Below the pieces are notes generated by a model, which searched no databases, was not told where the DNA came from, and saw nothing but the letters and a program-made list of their open reading frames with translations. DNA of 64,000 nt, taken from Gerris lacustris (Eukaryota > Arthropoda > Insecta > Hemiptera > Gerridae). Made by a program: the position numbers and the translations under genes. The stretch spans positions 26,571,101 to 26,635,100 of the forward strand of contig OX578281.1 in the NCBI GenBank assembly GCA_951217055.1, written 5' to 3'. Below are positions 11,746 to 23,711 of the stretch, in pieces (positions within the stretch are counted from its first letter, which is position 1; each line of letters opens with the position of its first letter).

Positions 11746-12268
11746 CTATGGTTGTTGTTGTGGTTGTGGTGATGGTTGTGGTTGTGGTGATGGTTGTGGT
11801 TGTGGTGATAGTTGTGGTTGTGGTGATAGTTGTGGTTGTGGTGATGGTTGTGGTTGTGGTTTTGGTGATGGTTGTGGTCTAAGGTCCTATATTACCCAAG
11901 ACCTATAGGTCCTAGGTCCTAGGATGGTGGTTTTAGTATTTTGTGGTTATGGTTGTAGTATTTGTTGTGGTTGTGGTTGTGGTTTTGGCTGTGGTTGTTG
12001 TTGTGGTTGTGGTGGTGGTTGTGGTTGTGGTGATGGTTGTGGTGATAGTTGTGGTTGTGGTATTTCTTGTGGTTGCGGTTATTGTATTTGTTGTGGTTGT
12101 GGTGATGGTAGTGGTTGTGGAATGATTGTGGTGGTGGGTGTGGTTGTGGTTGTGGTTATTGTATTTGTTGTGGTTGTGGTGAAGGTTGTGGTTGTGGTTG
12201 TGGTTGTAGTGATGGTTGTGGTTGTGGTGATGGTTGTGGTTGTGGTTATGGTTGAGGTTGTGGTGATA
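11746..12268. repeat. TTGTGG/GTGATGG array
   Basis: Hexamer-derived repeat with a short GGTCCTA insert at 11,879-11,920. The part from 11,879 to about 12,020 copies 8,436-8,577, and the end (GGTGATAGTCGTTC) copies the entry into S2 at 7,680. Confidence 0.9.
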
Positions 12269-13411
<1,143 letters not shown>

Positions 13412-13777
13412 CTATAGGTCAGAGTTGAAAAAAGAAATGTCGAAATTATATTCGAATTATAGGTAATAAAATAAGCTACACGTTTTATTTCACCACATTT
13501 TTAGTGCCGACCCCGTGGAAAAAAGTTATTATCAAAATTGTTCAGAGTAGAAAAAAGAAATGTCGATTTTTTACCATATTTTATTAATTTTTGGAAAATT
13601 TTACTGCAAAAAGCATATTGATATGGGTATCAAATTAAAGAGGACAGTGTATAGAAGACTTTAAAAAACACCGCACATCGTTATCACTCTTTGTTCTGGA
13701 GATATTGGCGTTACAGTGAATAGGTTAAATTTGGGTCTAAAATAGGGGGTGGTGGGGGAAGCAAGCGGTGGCACTCG
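13412..13777 (-). repeat. Spacer block S1, inverted copy at the right edge
   Basis: From 13,509 this is the reverse complement of S1 (GACCCCGTGGAAAAAAG to GCGGTGGCACTCG), with an extra stretch near 13,585-13,610. Together with the forward S1 at 741 it brackets the compound satellite in inverted orientation. The first 97 bases repeat a degenerate piece of the same block (AAAAAAGAAATGTCGA occurs twice). Confidence 0.85.
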
Positions 13778-14195
13778 ATATGATAATATGGAAAATGCTT
13801 CCCTAAACACCTTCTAAACGATGGCGTAAAGAAAGTTTAGTATTTAATTTTTCCCCCCTTTAGGCCCTTTTTCTGTCTATTTGTACTGGGCTATTACTAG
13901 AACACACTGATTTGTAACTTACGAATTATCACTTTATTTTTTAGCTTGATTCATATTCATACCACACATACAGACATAGCAACACTATTTGTGTTTCTTT
14001 GTAGCGGTTCCGCTTCAGTAAGCAATAAATTCTAATCTTCATTAATACTTTAAACTAGCCTTCAGCCCCCCCGCGGGGTTCATGCTAGGAATCAGTGGCA
14101 ATTTGGCTATGTTCCCTAGTGCTAATATACTGCATTATTAGCACTAGGATATATCAACAAAAACCGGACTCCGTTTTTTGTCTCTCATGTGACTC
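13778..14195. other. Unique flank right of the satellite
   Basis: Ordinary AT-rich sequence with a GC patch near 14,065 and a small hairpin at 14,120-14,150 (CCTAGTGCTAATA then TATTAGCACTAGG). No gene recognised. Confidence 0.5.
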
Positions 14196-14300
14196 AACGT
14201 CGGGGTTTTTCCTTTAACCTTTACCAGCACTGATGATGGCCGAAAACTAGTTTTGTGAAAAAAACATTTTTTTGAGGAGAGGCTTTCCGTTTTTCATGTA
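14196..14300 (+). mobile_element. Possible Penelope-like element end
   Basis: CACTGATGATGGCCGAAAAC at 14,228 resembles the CTGATGA...GAAA sequences seen near the ends of Penelope-like retroelements, some of which encode hammerhead ribozymes. No reverse transcriptase sequence is visible nearby. The call rests on a short motif and is tentative. Confidence 0.25.
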
Positions 14301-14683
14301 TTCTATTAAGAAAACGTGAAAAAACAAACATATTACAAACGATGGCATATGTGATGCATAAGGCATCAACGGACATCCCCATCGGACTATTATAATTTAA
14401 AAGTTTAATTTTCAATAAGAATTTAACCATATAACTCGTTGTCCTAGGGCTTCTAACTTTTAAAAATTTATTTATAAAGTGTTTAGGGTATGTGTAAGGT
14501 AGATGTTTACAGGTAAGTTCACATAATATGGATGAAAATAAATCTTATTAGCTAAAAAAATCGAAAATCAGATGTAAACAACTACATGTTAAACACTTTT
14601 TAAATACGATTAGCAATAAATAAATTAAATTAGATATTATGGGATTTAAATTCAGTATCTCTATGTGTATAAAGAGCTTAGAC

Positions 14684-14960
14684 AGCTCGTAGTGTAGAGC
14701 GGTTGGCTCTCAATCAATCAGGTTAAGCAACATCGGGCGAGGTCAACAGTAAGATGGGCGATCACATAGCTCTGGGTTTAATTCCCGAACCGAGCCCCCC
14801 AACTTAATGTTCACCCAGCATTGCTTAAGAAAGCTACACTTCGATGGTTTCGATGGGTTACTGAGTACGGCTGTCGGCAGATATCTTCAAACAAGCATTT
14901 TTAAGATGGAATCCTAGATCCCACCGACAACACTTAAACCCTTATCAGGTTTCGTTGGAG
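14684..14960 (+). mobile_element. tRNA/5S rRNA composite SINE, copy 1
   Basis: The head GTAGTGTAGAGCGGTTGGC resembles a tRNA D-arm/A box. It is followed at 14,721-14,765 by GGTTAAGCAACATCGGGCG and GATGGGCGATCAC, which resemble the internal control region of 5S rRNA genes, then a B-box-like GGGTTTAATTCCC at 14,774. The part after that (GAGCCCCCCAACTTAATG, TGTTCACCCAGCATTG) is shared with the inverted copy at 33.6-33.9 kb, so this is a dispersed family rather than a 5S or tRNA gene. It is presumably transcribed by RNA polymerase III and mobilised by a LINE (inference). Confidence 0.7.
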
Positions 14961-15859
14961 TTAGTTGGCTTATCGCATTTCAGGACGGTTATTGGTTGGA
15001 CGGAGTCTATTATCTATTTGTCAATTTTTTAAGTCTCCCCTTTTAACATTTATTTTCAATTAGGGTGGTCCAGTGACGAAATGTTTTTTTTTCTTCAGAC
15101 ATGGATGATACTAAAGAAGGAAATAGTTAATATAATGATGGATATATCTCTCTTCCCTTTTCGGTCAAAAATGAATTCCCAAGCCACTGGGATGGATAAG
15201 AACCGGCGCTGCAGATACCCTATCTCCACTTAAATATTCTCCCCTTCTGGGCTATCATCTTTTGGAATCTAACCTAGATATAAGTGTGTTTAGGAATTAA
15301 CGCGATCTATTAAAGAAATATGTTTGAGGGGTACATAAGTCTCCCATTTCCGTGGATAAAACCCAGATAATATTGATTTTGGTTTTAAGAAAAAACCCTT
15401 AAACCTCTCGGTCACACTGATTCCTTTGTTATTTTACCAAAATTGAAAACCAGGTTGTTATAAAAATACCTCACAAAGGTGTTATAAAACCTGATTTTTT
15501 TTTCTTTCTCTCTTGACTAAGTAAAATGTTGCGTCAAGTTGTAAACCATAACCTTCTTATGTATATAACATAAGAAAAACCCAAAACTATTTTACCTTCC
15601 TCAAACACCTTTCCCCATAGTCCCATAGAACTGACAGAGAAAACAACACTATAAAGCTCCCTACTAAACCCACCTCACACTGCCTCCCCGCATCCCCTCC
15701 CTAAACCCTATAATATATGCATTGGATTTTTCATGCAAAATGCACAGCGGGGAATAAACTACGTTGCTTATTCATGGGTCGCCCATGTTCGATCAGCTTA
15801 GCCTTTCCATACGCCTTCAAACTTCACATGAAATTTTTACGCAATTTATTACTTATTGC

Positions 15860-15861
<2 letters not shown>
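14961..15861. other. Unique stretch, no gene recognised
   Basis: Mixed sequence with moderate GC. No coding exon, repeat family or RNA gene is recognised. Confidence 0.4.

Positions 15862-15927
<66 letters not shown>
15862..15927. repeat. AT dinucleotide tract
   Basis: 66 bases of uninterrupted AT repeat. The Tyr-Ile reading frame through it is meaningless. Confidence 0.95.
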
Positions 15928-15929
<2 letters not shown>

Positions 15930-16204
15930 AGAGTGAGAAAGAAAACAAATTGTATTCTATAAAAATGTGTAAGTTAATGCTTCTATATATTTAGATATTC
16001 ATTTGTTGGAATAAATAAAAGAATATTTGGTTGAATTCTTTCAATATTAGATGAGTATAAATAATTTAATACATAAATATATATTACCTTTTTTATCTTG
16101 TTAAACGATAATGCTCTCATAAAAATGAATAGTGCTTAGATATTGAGAAATGTTTTTGTAAATTCGTATCTCTACTATCTTCACTGAATAAGAGCAGTGA
16201 CTAA

Positions 16205-16440
16205 AAGACTCACTTTTAGGAATATCGAAAGACGACTTCTTACCAAAACTAACTTAAAAGTATAGATGAGGAATGGAGTCACTTGATTAGGCATAAAGAA
16301 AGACGACTTTCTACTTAAACTAACTTAATTGTATAGATGAGCAAGGGAGTCACTTGATTAGGATTAAAGATAGACGTCTTCCTACTAAAACTATCTTTAT
16401 GGTAGAAAGACAGATGTTTCTTTATTAGCCCTGGAATGCT
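16205..16440. repeat. Short tandem repeat, about 70-base unit
   Basis: Nearly three imperfect units. Each contains GACTCACTT or GAGTCACTTGATTAGG, AAAGACGACTT and AACTAACTTAA followed by GTATAGATGAG. Confidence 0.8.
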
Positions 16441-16459
16441 TATGGTAATTGGAAGGCTG

Positions 16460-16850
16460 GTATTACTAAACCTTCGTCGATTCGACTAACATATGCAGAA
16501 AATAATTTTTTTGGGTTGAAACTACACTTTTATAAAGAGAAAACTATTAAGAACTCATTACTAAATCTTTTAAGTGAGATATACAAACATTTGATGACAA
16601 ATAAGTTAGTAAGAACATCAGAATAATCTGAAATTAAGTGAACATTAATGCACCAGGTCCCATGCCCCAGGTTTCTGGCCACAGTTCTCTGGCCCAAGGC
16701 CAATTAACCTAGGCATATTGCCCCTTACCCCTAGGCCTATTGCCCCTTAACCTAGGCCCATTGTCCTAGGATATAGGCTCATTCGAAGACCAATTAATTA
16801 CATACGTTTATTACTAAACGTTAGTCGAATCGACGAAGTAGCTTGGAATT
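16460..16850. mobile_element. MITE-like element with 19-base inverted ends
   Basis: CTTCGTCGATTCGACTAAC at 16,472-16,490 is exactly inverted at 16,820-16,838, and flanking TTACTAAAC sequence is partly shared. The interior includes a small GC-rich repeat (CCTAGGC and ATTGCCCCTTA units, 16,690-16,775). No transposase is visible, so a non-autonomous DNA transposon is the simplest reading. Confidence 0.55.
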
Positions 16851-18488
16851 TACCAGAAAACGAGCGTATGCTCGAAAGGACTTCTACCGCTACACTAGCA
16901 TAGCAGGTGTATTACCAACCAGTACAAGCACTGCAGGAGGATGGGGTACCCATCACCATCGCATACGAGCATAGAAGGTTAAGGTTCAAACTGTACTCGT
17001 CGATTTGACTACCATTAGAATTCCAGGGTTAAAGGTGTGTTCGAAAAGACTAACCAGGTCGACCGGCGGTTTGATGTGGTTAGTGTAATGACTGCTGCTT
17101 CAAGCTTCAATATATTCTTGTTGTCGAACAGGCCCCGTCCGGTTGAAGGGAACGGTCGACTAGGTTATAATCTTAAACTGGTTTGGTTTGAGTGTGAAGC
17201 TATTGTGAGTCCCCAAGTTTACAAACTTGATGATGGAGGATAGTATTGGTACAAAGATATAAAGAACATTAAAGTAAACGATCGTTTTTAAATTTTAAAT
17301 CAGGCACCACAGAAGGAAATGTTATGGTTACTAACTAAACTAAGCATGGTTTGGGCTCGGTGGGAGCGGTCGAACCCCCCTGGTCGACCGCTAAAACAAC
17401 CGAAGGTTTACAAACACGGTCGGCTGTATAGTTTGGCATCTTTGAACGCACCTGTTACATCTTGATCGACCTGATAATTACGACGTTTCCATTGGTTTTC
17501 AAAACCGTTTTAAAAACTATAAACTCCCAGAGTAGTTATAGTTAAGTCAGGTTATCATATCTTCAATCATCATACCATCTGCGCATGTCTCAATAATTCT
17601 GTTTTCAATCAATTGTTAGAATCCCTTTTCACTACAAGTTTGTATTTAAAAAAAAAAAATCTGACTAGGAAATTACGCAGTACAAAAAATGAATTTCATT
17701 TATATTTTCCCTACGGTTTATATTAAGATTTTTTTGTTTTAATAAAATTTTATGTAGTGCAGTTGATTGCAATAATTATATCCTAGGTACGTAGCGTGTA
17801 TTTGTTTTTGCTTTATTGTTCTATTACAGCAAGGAACTAGAACTAAATTTAATGCTTTTAAACGCGTTATCTTCTTTAAAAAATTGCAATAAAACTGCTT
17901 TTTGAATAGAAGATTTATTGGTAGCATAGAAATATCTATAAAAGGCATTTCAGAAGGTTAACGACGTGCCACACTAATTGGAAGACTATTTTTACTTTTC
18001 TGATCCAAGCTATCCTCGTATAAAACTAAAATGCTCCCTAAAACTAAACGGTTTGTTGCTGCGTCAATAATGGTACATATGTCTTCGTTCTTTAGTCGTA
18101 GAATGTAGAGGTGGCTTAAAGTATTATTACCATTACTAAAAAATGAATGGATCAAATGGAATAGGGTAAAAATAATAAAACTATGGATTAAAATTATTTT
18201 TATACAACAATTATATAATCTATAATTTAAGGGTAGGTAACTAGTTAACAATCATAAAGGCGTTAAGAGACAAAATAATTAAATTCTTTTCCGCTTCTCG
18301 TACTTCCTTTCAATCATATCCTCGAATCAAAAAATCCCAGCAAATGTTATCATCATGATATTTCTTTACAAATTATTATTTTCCTATATTATTTATATAT
18401 ATATATATATTTGTTATTTTATGTATTTTTTATTTTATAAAAAAAACACGTAAATCTATATTACATCAAAAATTGATATATTTTCGTT

Positions 18489-18493
<5 letters not shown>
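16851..18493. other. Unclassified stretch with several GC patches
   Basis: 16,850-17,240 and 17,340-17,430 have higher GC and contain GGTCGACCG/CGGTCGAC palindromic words, probably remnants of a DNA element. The open frame at 17,037-17,243 resembles nothing I know. From 17,560 on the sequence is AT-rich and featureless. Confidence 0.35.

Positions 18494-18568
<75 letters not shown>
18494..18568. repeat. AT dinucleotide tract
   Basis: 75 bases of AT repeat, with a shorter one nearby at about 18,397-18,411. Confidence 0.95.
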
Positions 18569-18569
<1 letters not shown>

Positions 18570-18954
18570 CTGTTAATTTTGTTTAAAAGTGAGTGTCAAG
18601 TTATATTCTTGTGTTAATTTCTTTATTTAAATAATTATAATTCTCATAAGTAACAAAATTATTACGACTTAAGCGCTCGTGTCGATATTGAAAGGAACTT
18701 ACAACTTTATTACCTTGTTAATATACTTGAGGATAGCAATAAAATCGTTTTTCCGGTTATATTCTAAGAAATGATAAGTGGTACATATGTGTTAGTGATG
18801 ATTAAGAAGTTGTTATTATTTATCTCTTTTATGTATAAATTATACATAAAACATTGATTTTTATTTGAATATAAGGTTTTTTCATTCATCATACTAACTG
18901 TTCCTTTACAATTAATTGACAGTTCTATAAATTTCATCAAACCCATTTTTTTTT

Positions 18955-19198
18955 CAGTTCTTTGAACTACATAATATCCAATGTTTGTTTAGATTTAACA
19001 GTTCTTTGAACTACATTATATCCAATGTTTGTTTAGATTTAACAGTTCTTTGAACTACATAATGTCCAATGTTTGTTTAGATTTAACAGTTCTTTGAACT
19101 ACATTATATCCAATGTTTGTTTAGATTTAATAGTCCTTTGAACTACATTAAACACAATGTTAATTTCTTTAGATTCAACAGTTCTTTAAACATTTAAG
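18955..19198. repeat. 44-base tandem repeat, about 5.5 units
   Basis: Units begin CAGTTCTTTGAACTACAT and contain CCAATGTTTGTTTAGATTTAA; starts are at 18,955, 18,999, 19,043, 19,087 and 19,131, then a partial. Units 2 and 4 share TTATAT where 1 and 3 have TAATAT or TAATGT, hinting at a two-unit higher-order period. TTCTTTGAA is itself a palindrome. Confidence 0.9.
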
Positions 19199-20207
19199 TT
19201 TTATATGCACGTAAATAATAATAATTAACAAGAATAAAAATCTCTTTTTCTGATATTGAACTATAGATTTTTATCACAAAACTACAAGCACTAGTTAGTC
19301 AATAAAACTTTTATCAGTTTATAAAAACTAATTAAATTACTTTTATAACTTATAAAAAGTTTATCGGTTTATTATAGGTTTAAAATATGACTGATCATTA
19401 TCAGTAAGATTCGTTTTTATACCCACAAGCTATTTTATTTATGTACTAACTTCTGTTTATATATCCACAATAATAGTTCCAATATCCACATCCAAGCGCT
19501 AACGTCGCGTCGTTTACTTTCAGATGAAAATGTTAATCAGCAGATCAAATTAAATGTTTATTTAATTATATTATTTTGTAAAATTATTGTTATTTTTACC
19601 TTATATATATATTTTTTTAATTATTTTAAATAATCAATAAAAAATAAAAGATATAATTGAAATATATTTTCTTATAATTAGAATTATACAATATTACTTA
19701 TGTCTTATTATTATATAAAATTTAACAAATGAAAAATAAATGAATCAAATAAAAGCATTTCTTTCGTTAACCATACCCTGACAGACTTTCATAAATACAA
19801 AATTTAACAATTTTTTTTTTCAACATAAACAAAAATATGAAAATAAAAACAACAAAAAATATTCCATACATCTTTATTCTAGCCATACATACATTTAAAT
19901 TTTTTAAATTTATTTATTTTTTATTTACAGTATTTTATGTTATCCTTTTATTTTTCTTTATAATTACACATTTTGGTGAAAAATTTAAAAACAAAAAAAT
20001 ATTTTTGATGAACAAAAAGTTCATATTTATGTACAATTAATTCTTATTATATTTTTGTATAACCTTGAAAAAGAAGAAAGTTTAAAAATTAAATATTTAT
20101 ATATTGTGTGTGTGTTTTAGATATTTTAGGTACATATTATGTATGCATAATTTTATATGGCATCTTATAACATAATTTAGAAATAAACTGTTTTAAATCG
20201 TTACATT
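19199..20207. other. AT-rich stretch without genes
   Basis: Very AT-rich; open frames (for example 19,837-20,040) are Lys/Asn/Phe/Ile-rich and typical of non-coding AT DNA. Confidence 0.5.
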
Positions 20208-20660
20208 AATTTATTTTTTAATTAAAGGCATCTTACGGCCCCCTACATAACATACTGTCGCCGGACAGGTCTGGCGACTATTGCAAACCTAATCTATCCG
20301 GTGACCATATAGCGTGTAGAGGAACTCATATACCGTGTCGGCGACCGTAAGCCGTGTGATCATATCTGATATTTCAGTTTTCCATACTTTCCAGCCAAAC
20401 CTGTAGCAAAACATTTATGTGTGGATGTCAGACGTACGGTATGGCTCCGGTTAACTCAATGCGCATGGGCAAAAATACCCCTTCCTCTTAACTTCACCCC
20501 CCTCTCGGTAGGCGGGAAGTATGAGTTGCCGTGTCGAAGGACCGTACACAGCTTTCCGTATAGTTGGATGTGCCATCAGTTTTGGCTAATGCAGCAAATG
20601 TCCGGCGACCGTTTAGTGTTTGAGTTTATAGAAGCCCTTAATAATTAAACATTCTGACAT
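20208..20660. mobile_element. Possible MITE with imperfect inverted ends
   Basis: A GC-rich island in AT-rich DNA. The left end (TTAATTAAAGGCATCT, then TGTCGCCGGACA) and the reverse complement of the right end (TTAATTATTAAGGGCTTCT, then GGTCGCCGGACA) match partly. GGCGACC words recur inside. The open frame at 20,421-20,648 sits wholly in the island and resembles no protein I know. Confidence 0.4.
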
Positions 20661-21277
20661 ATTACTAATGTAACTCTTACACCTTGTAAAGACCGAAAAT
20701 CGATATACCGTGACCGAAACTAGAATCGATATTTATACAATTACTTTCGATGTAGTTCTCTTATCGACACACTTCTTTAGACTAAGAAAGATCATCTCTC
20801 CTGTGTATAGAAATTATAATATTCTTTAATATAATGAATTATTTAGACAAAATTTAGATTATAAGTGCGATATTAATACTTCTATATAAGAAGGGATAAT
20901 GGACCTTCATCTAACAGTTCGTTTGTTTAAGGGCCATAGTCTCACCTAAGCATTGAAGTGATAATTCTTCATAGTCTAATAAATTATTTAGACAAAGGGC
21001 ATTACTCTAGAATATCAGCGATTGTCATCAACCAACAAAATCATCAATCACGAATTTAAAACGTAAAAACTGACGTTGACAAAAGTCTTGTCATTTTGAC
21101 AATAAACGTATTCCCCTTGTTAATCCAATCAAATGAGTGAATTTATAATTCCGTGATAACCTTTTATTTCATTAATAAGGTAAAATTACCATGGTTTTTA
21201 ATATGTATTTTAAAATTTCAGGTATATACATTATACATTTTTACAGATGAGCATACGAAAAAATATTGAATAATTAC

Positions 21278-21955
21278 AAGATAAAAAGAACTTTTTATAT
21301 ACTACGTTTTTAAATTTTCTGTTGAATCAAATGTAATGTTGATAATATAATTGTCATTGTTATATACAATGTTAGCGAAAAAAAAAATACATAGTTCCGA
21401 ATTTATTTACTTCAAATAATAACCATCTAGAGCTGATGTTAAACCTCTAAAAGGACAAATCTTTGTACAACGGTTCTCTCCAACACCGAATCTAAACCGC
21501 GCTATTGATATGCCCTTGTGTAGGGACAGTAAGAGAAGAAAAAATGTGTACAAGTAAAAGATGCAGAAAAATTAAACCTTTACCTAGGATACAAGTGTAA
21601 ACTAACCCGGGTGTCACACGTCAATTAATTTATTTCTTTGTTTACTTTTCGCTGTCATTCAATGTATACCTCTTAATAAAAAATCACAAATTTGAAACCC
21701 GTCAAAATGAAGATTGTAAATACTATGGGATATGTAAAAACAAATAAAATAATTTGCGGATTTTTTCCGAACTAACATAACTTAAAACAACAGCATAACT
21801 TAAATTATGCTGAAAGATGGCTAAAAGTATTAAAATAATGCATTGTCATCGTGTTCTGAGCTATTCTAAAAGTTTTAAATTTTAAGCTACTCGGGAAGTT
21901 AGTTAAAAATCGATTGCAAGATTTGTACTGGACAAACAAACAAGACAGCACTGAG
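21278..21955 (+). repeat. Dispersed repeat R1, copy 1
   Basis: Matches 28,577-29,170 in the same orientation over several hundred bases: ACTTTTTATATACTACGTTT, GGACAAATCTTTGTACAACGG, TTGCGGATTTTTTCCGAACT and TTGTACTGGACAAACAAACAAG all recur. Indels separate the copies. No protein match is evident. It is probably a TE body or its 3' untranslated part. Confidence 0.75.
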
Positions 21956-22095
21956 CCCCGCATACATACTGCCCTCCTCCTGCCTCAACCAAATTTATTT
22001 AGTAGGGGCTAAGCCCTATCTAAGTATAAGGTGTTTGTTAGTAGTAGTAATTTGTAAGTAAAAATAATATAAATAAATAAATAAAATAAAACGGT
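21956..22095 (+). mobile_element. Probable 3' end of a non-LTR retroelement
   Basis: GC-rich text (GTAGGGGCTAAGCCCTATC) followed by an A-rich tail with TAAA/AAAT repeats (AATAAATAAATAAAATAAAA) before ordinary AT DNA resumes. This resembles a LINE 3' end. No reverse transcriptase domain is visible in the window. Confidence 0.4.
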
Positions 22096-23161
22096 TTATT
22101 TGCGTATCAATTTTCATAAACTTTCTAACTTATTTGGGTTTATAAACTACAAGTCCAGAAGCCAGAAGGTATATATAAAAAAAATTCTTCGACCCTATAT
22201 TTAAAATTAGAAAAAATGTAAAGCACTGTAACATTCGAAAAATGTGATAAAACCTTGTGCTTCATCAATATTATACAAAAAATAAAAATTCGATGCGTTA
22301 CAAAAAACCAGAATATTTCAAAAAAATTATGTTTTAGTAGCTACATATAAACACACATAATATATTTTGTAAATCAAATAAATACTTAGTATTGTAAATA
22401 AACACATTTTTTATTATTTTAGTCATAACTAATAATAATAAATATTTGAAATTAGATTGATAATAAATATATTCTCCCTGTCAAAAGTATGGCAACACCA
22501 CAATGGATTTCCACAAAACATGTAGGAGTTGTTATACTCTAAAAGATGAGTATATATTTATTTAATTATATAAAATATAAAAAAGTTTTACCATTCTTTA
22601 TGTTTTTATCCCCTGATATTTAAATTTTAACTATTATTAGAACATTTTTAAAGAAAATAATCAAAGTTATGCAAAACTCTAGCATATGTTCTTCCAGAAA
22701 AATTAATTTATTTACAACAATTTTAAAGAAAACTAACTAAATTAAAACAAAAATTAATAAACAAATATCTTTGATGATTTTAATAAAAAAAAACAACTTT
22801 ATAACAAATTAAGAAGTTATTGTGGTTCTGGTACATTAACTTCCACTGCTGGAATTATCGAAACATGTTTTGTTATCAGGTGAAAACTTAGCTTTGTGGG
22901 GCATGTAAAATCAACACCCTCTTAATATGCTGTAAGTCATAGGAGCAAAACTAGGAAGTGACACATTTTTAATATGTAGTGTACTGTTAATAGTGTTGGA
23001 ATAATTGAAATGTACATTGTAACTTAAATAATTCTTAGTAGTAATTCTTTTTCTTTTACATTATTAGTTTTTGTTAGTTTGTAATGTAGTGTTTAAAAGC
23101 TATGTAATTTCATTTTAATGTAGTCAACTGAAATGCACATTGTAAAAAAACTCATCCATTA
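22096..23161. other. AT-rich stretch, no gene
   Basis: No recognised gene. A degenerate motif (GAAATGTACATTGTAA, GAAATGCACATTGTAA) recurs at about 23,007 and 23,131. Confidence 0.4.
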
Positions 23162-23275
23162 TACGGGGTGGGGCAGAGTAACCTCCCACATTTCAAAGGA
23201 GTATAAAAAATCAATGAAATGACTTGGAAGAAAAATGTTGTTATATTCTGAAAGGTAGTACAATACAGTTTCAAA

Positions 23276-23374
23276 TCATGCGGTTTTAAAAATTATGTCG
23301 GTTAAGTGACGACCATTAACGTCAATACACTGTTGAAGGCGTTGTCGAATGTTCATCATCACTCTTCGAAGCAT
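23276..23374 (-). pseudogene. Transposase C-terminal fragment, left arm
   Basis: Reads on the minus strand from LRRVMMNIRQ to TDIIFKTA and a stop, with CIDVNGRHL. An arginine-rich helix then Cys-Ile-x-x-x-Gly-x-His is typical of the extreme C-terminus of mariner/Tc1-like DDE transposases, after the last catalytic residue. The sequence immediately upstream does not continue as transposase. It is a fragment and cannot be active. Confidence 0.6.
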
Positions 23375-23445
23375 GTCTTGTGGAAAGGGGTTATGGCAAG
23401 GTCGGTGTGGATAGACCCCACAAGAAGAAGTCACAAGGACTAGCC

Positions 23446-23598
23446 CAACTGAAGGATGCCATAGGCATGGAGGTGAACTCCTTTCCACAATACGAGTCCA
23501 TGCTTCGAAGAGTGATGATAAACTTTCGGCAACGCCTTCAACAATGTATTGACGTTAATGGTCGTCACTTAACCGACATAATTTTTAAAACCGCATGA
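23446..23598 (+). pseudogene. Transposase C-terminal fragment, right arm
   Basis: Longer version of the same fragment on the plus strand: QLKDAIGMEVNS, then LRRVMINFRQRLQQ, CIDVNGRHL and the stop. It keeps about 15 residues more on the N-terminal side than the left arm. No DDE residue is present. Confidence 0.6.
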
Positions 23599-23711
23599 TT
23601 TGAAACTGTATTGTACTACCTTTCAGAATATAACAACATTTTTCTTCCAAGTAATTTCATTGATTTTTTTACTCCTTTGAAATGTGGGAGGTTACTCTTC
23701 CTCACCCTGTA

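Larger units (their letters stand above)
23162..23711. mobile_element. Folded Tc1/mariner-type transposon remnant
   Basis: 550 bases bounded by inverted ends: TACGGGGTGGGGCAGAGTAA at 23,162 and the reverse complement of CTCACCCTGTA at 23,711, with TA at each edge as expected for the IS630-Tc1-mariner superfamily. The arms (23,162-23,388 and 23,481-23,711) match over about 225 bases. Both contain the same 3' end of a transposase gene pointing inward to outward, so the element is two 3' ends joined head to head, not one intact transposon. Confidence 0.75.

Noticed and set aside
14684..14960. Functional 5S rRNA or tRNA gene
   Set aside because: The 5S 5' third is absent, the internal region is diverged, and the sequence is shared with another dispersed copy.
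19837..20040. 67-codon Phe/Ile/Lys-rich frame
   Set aside because: Composition is that of random AT-rich DNA.
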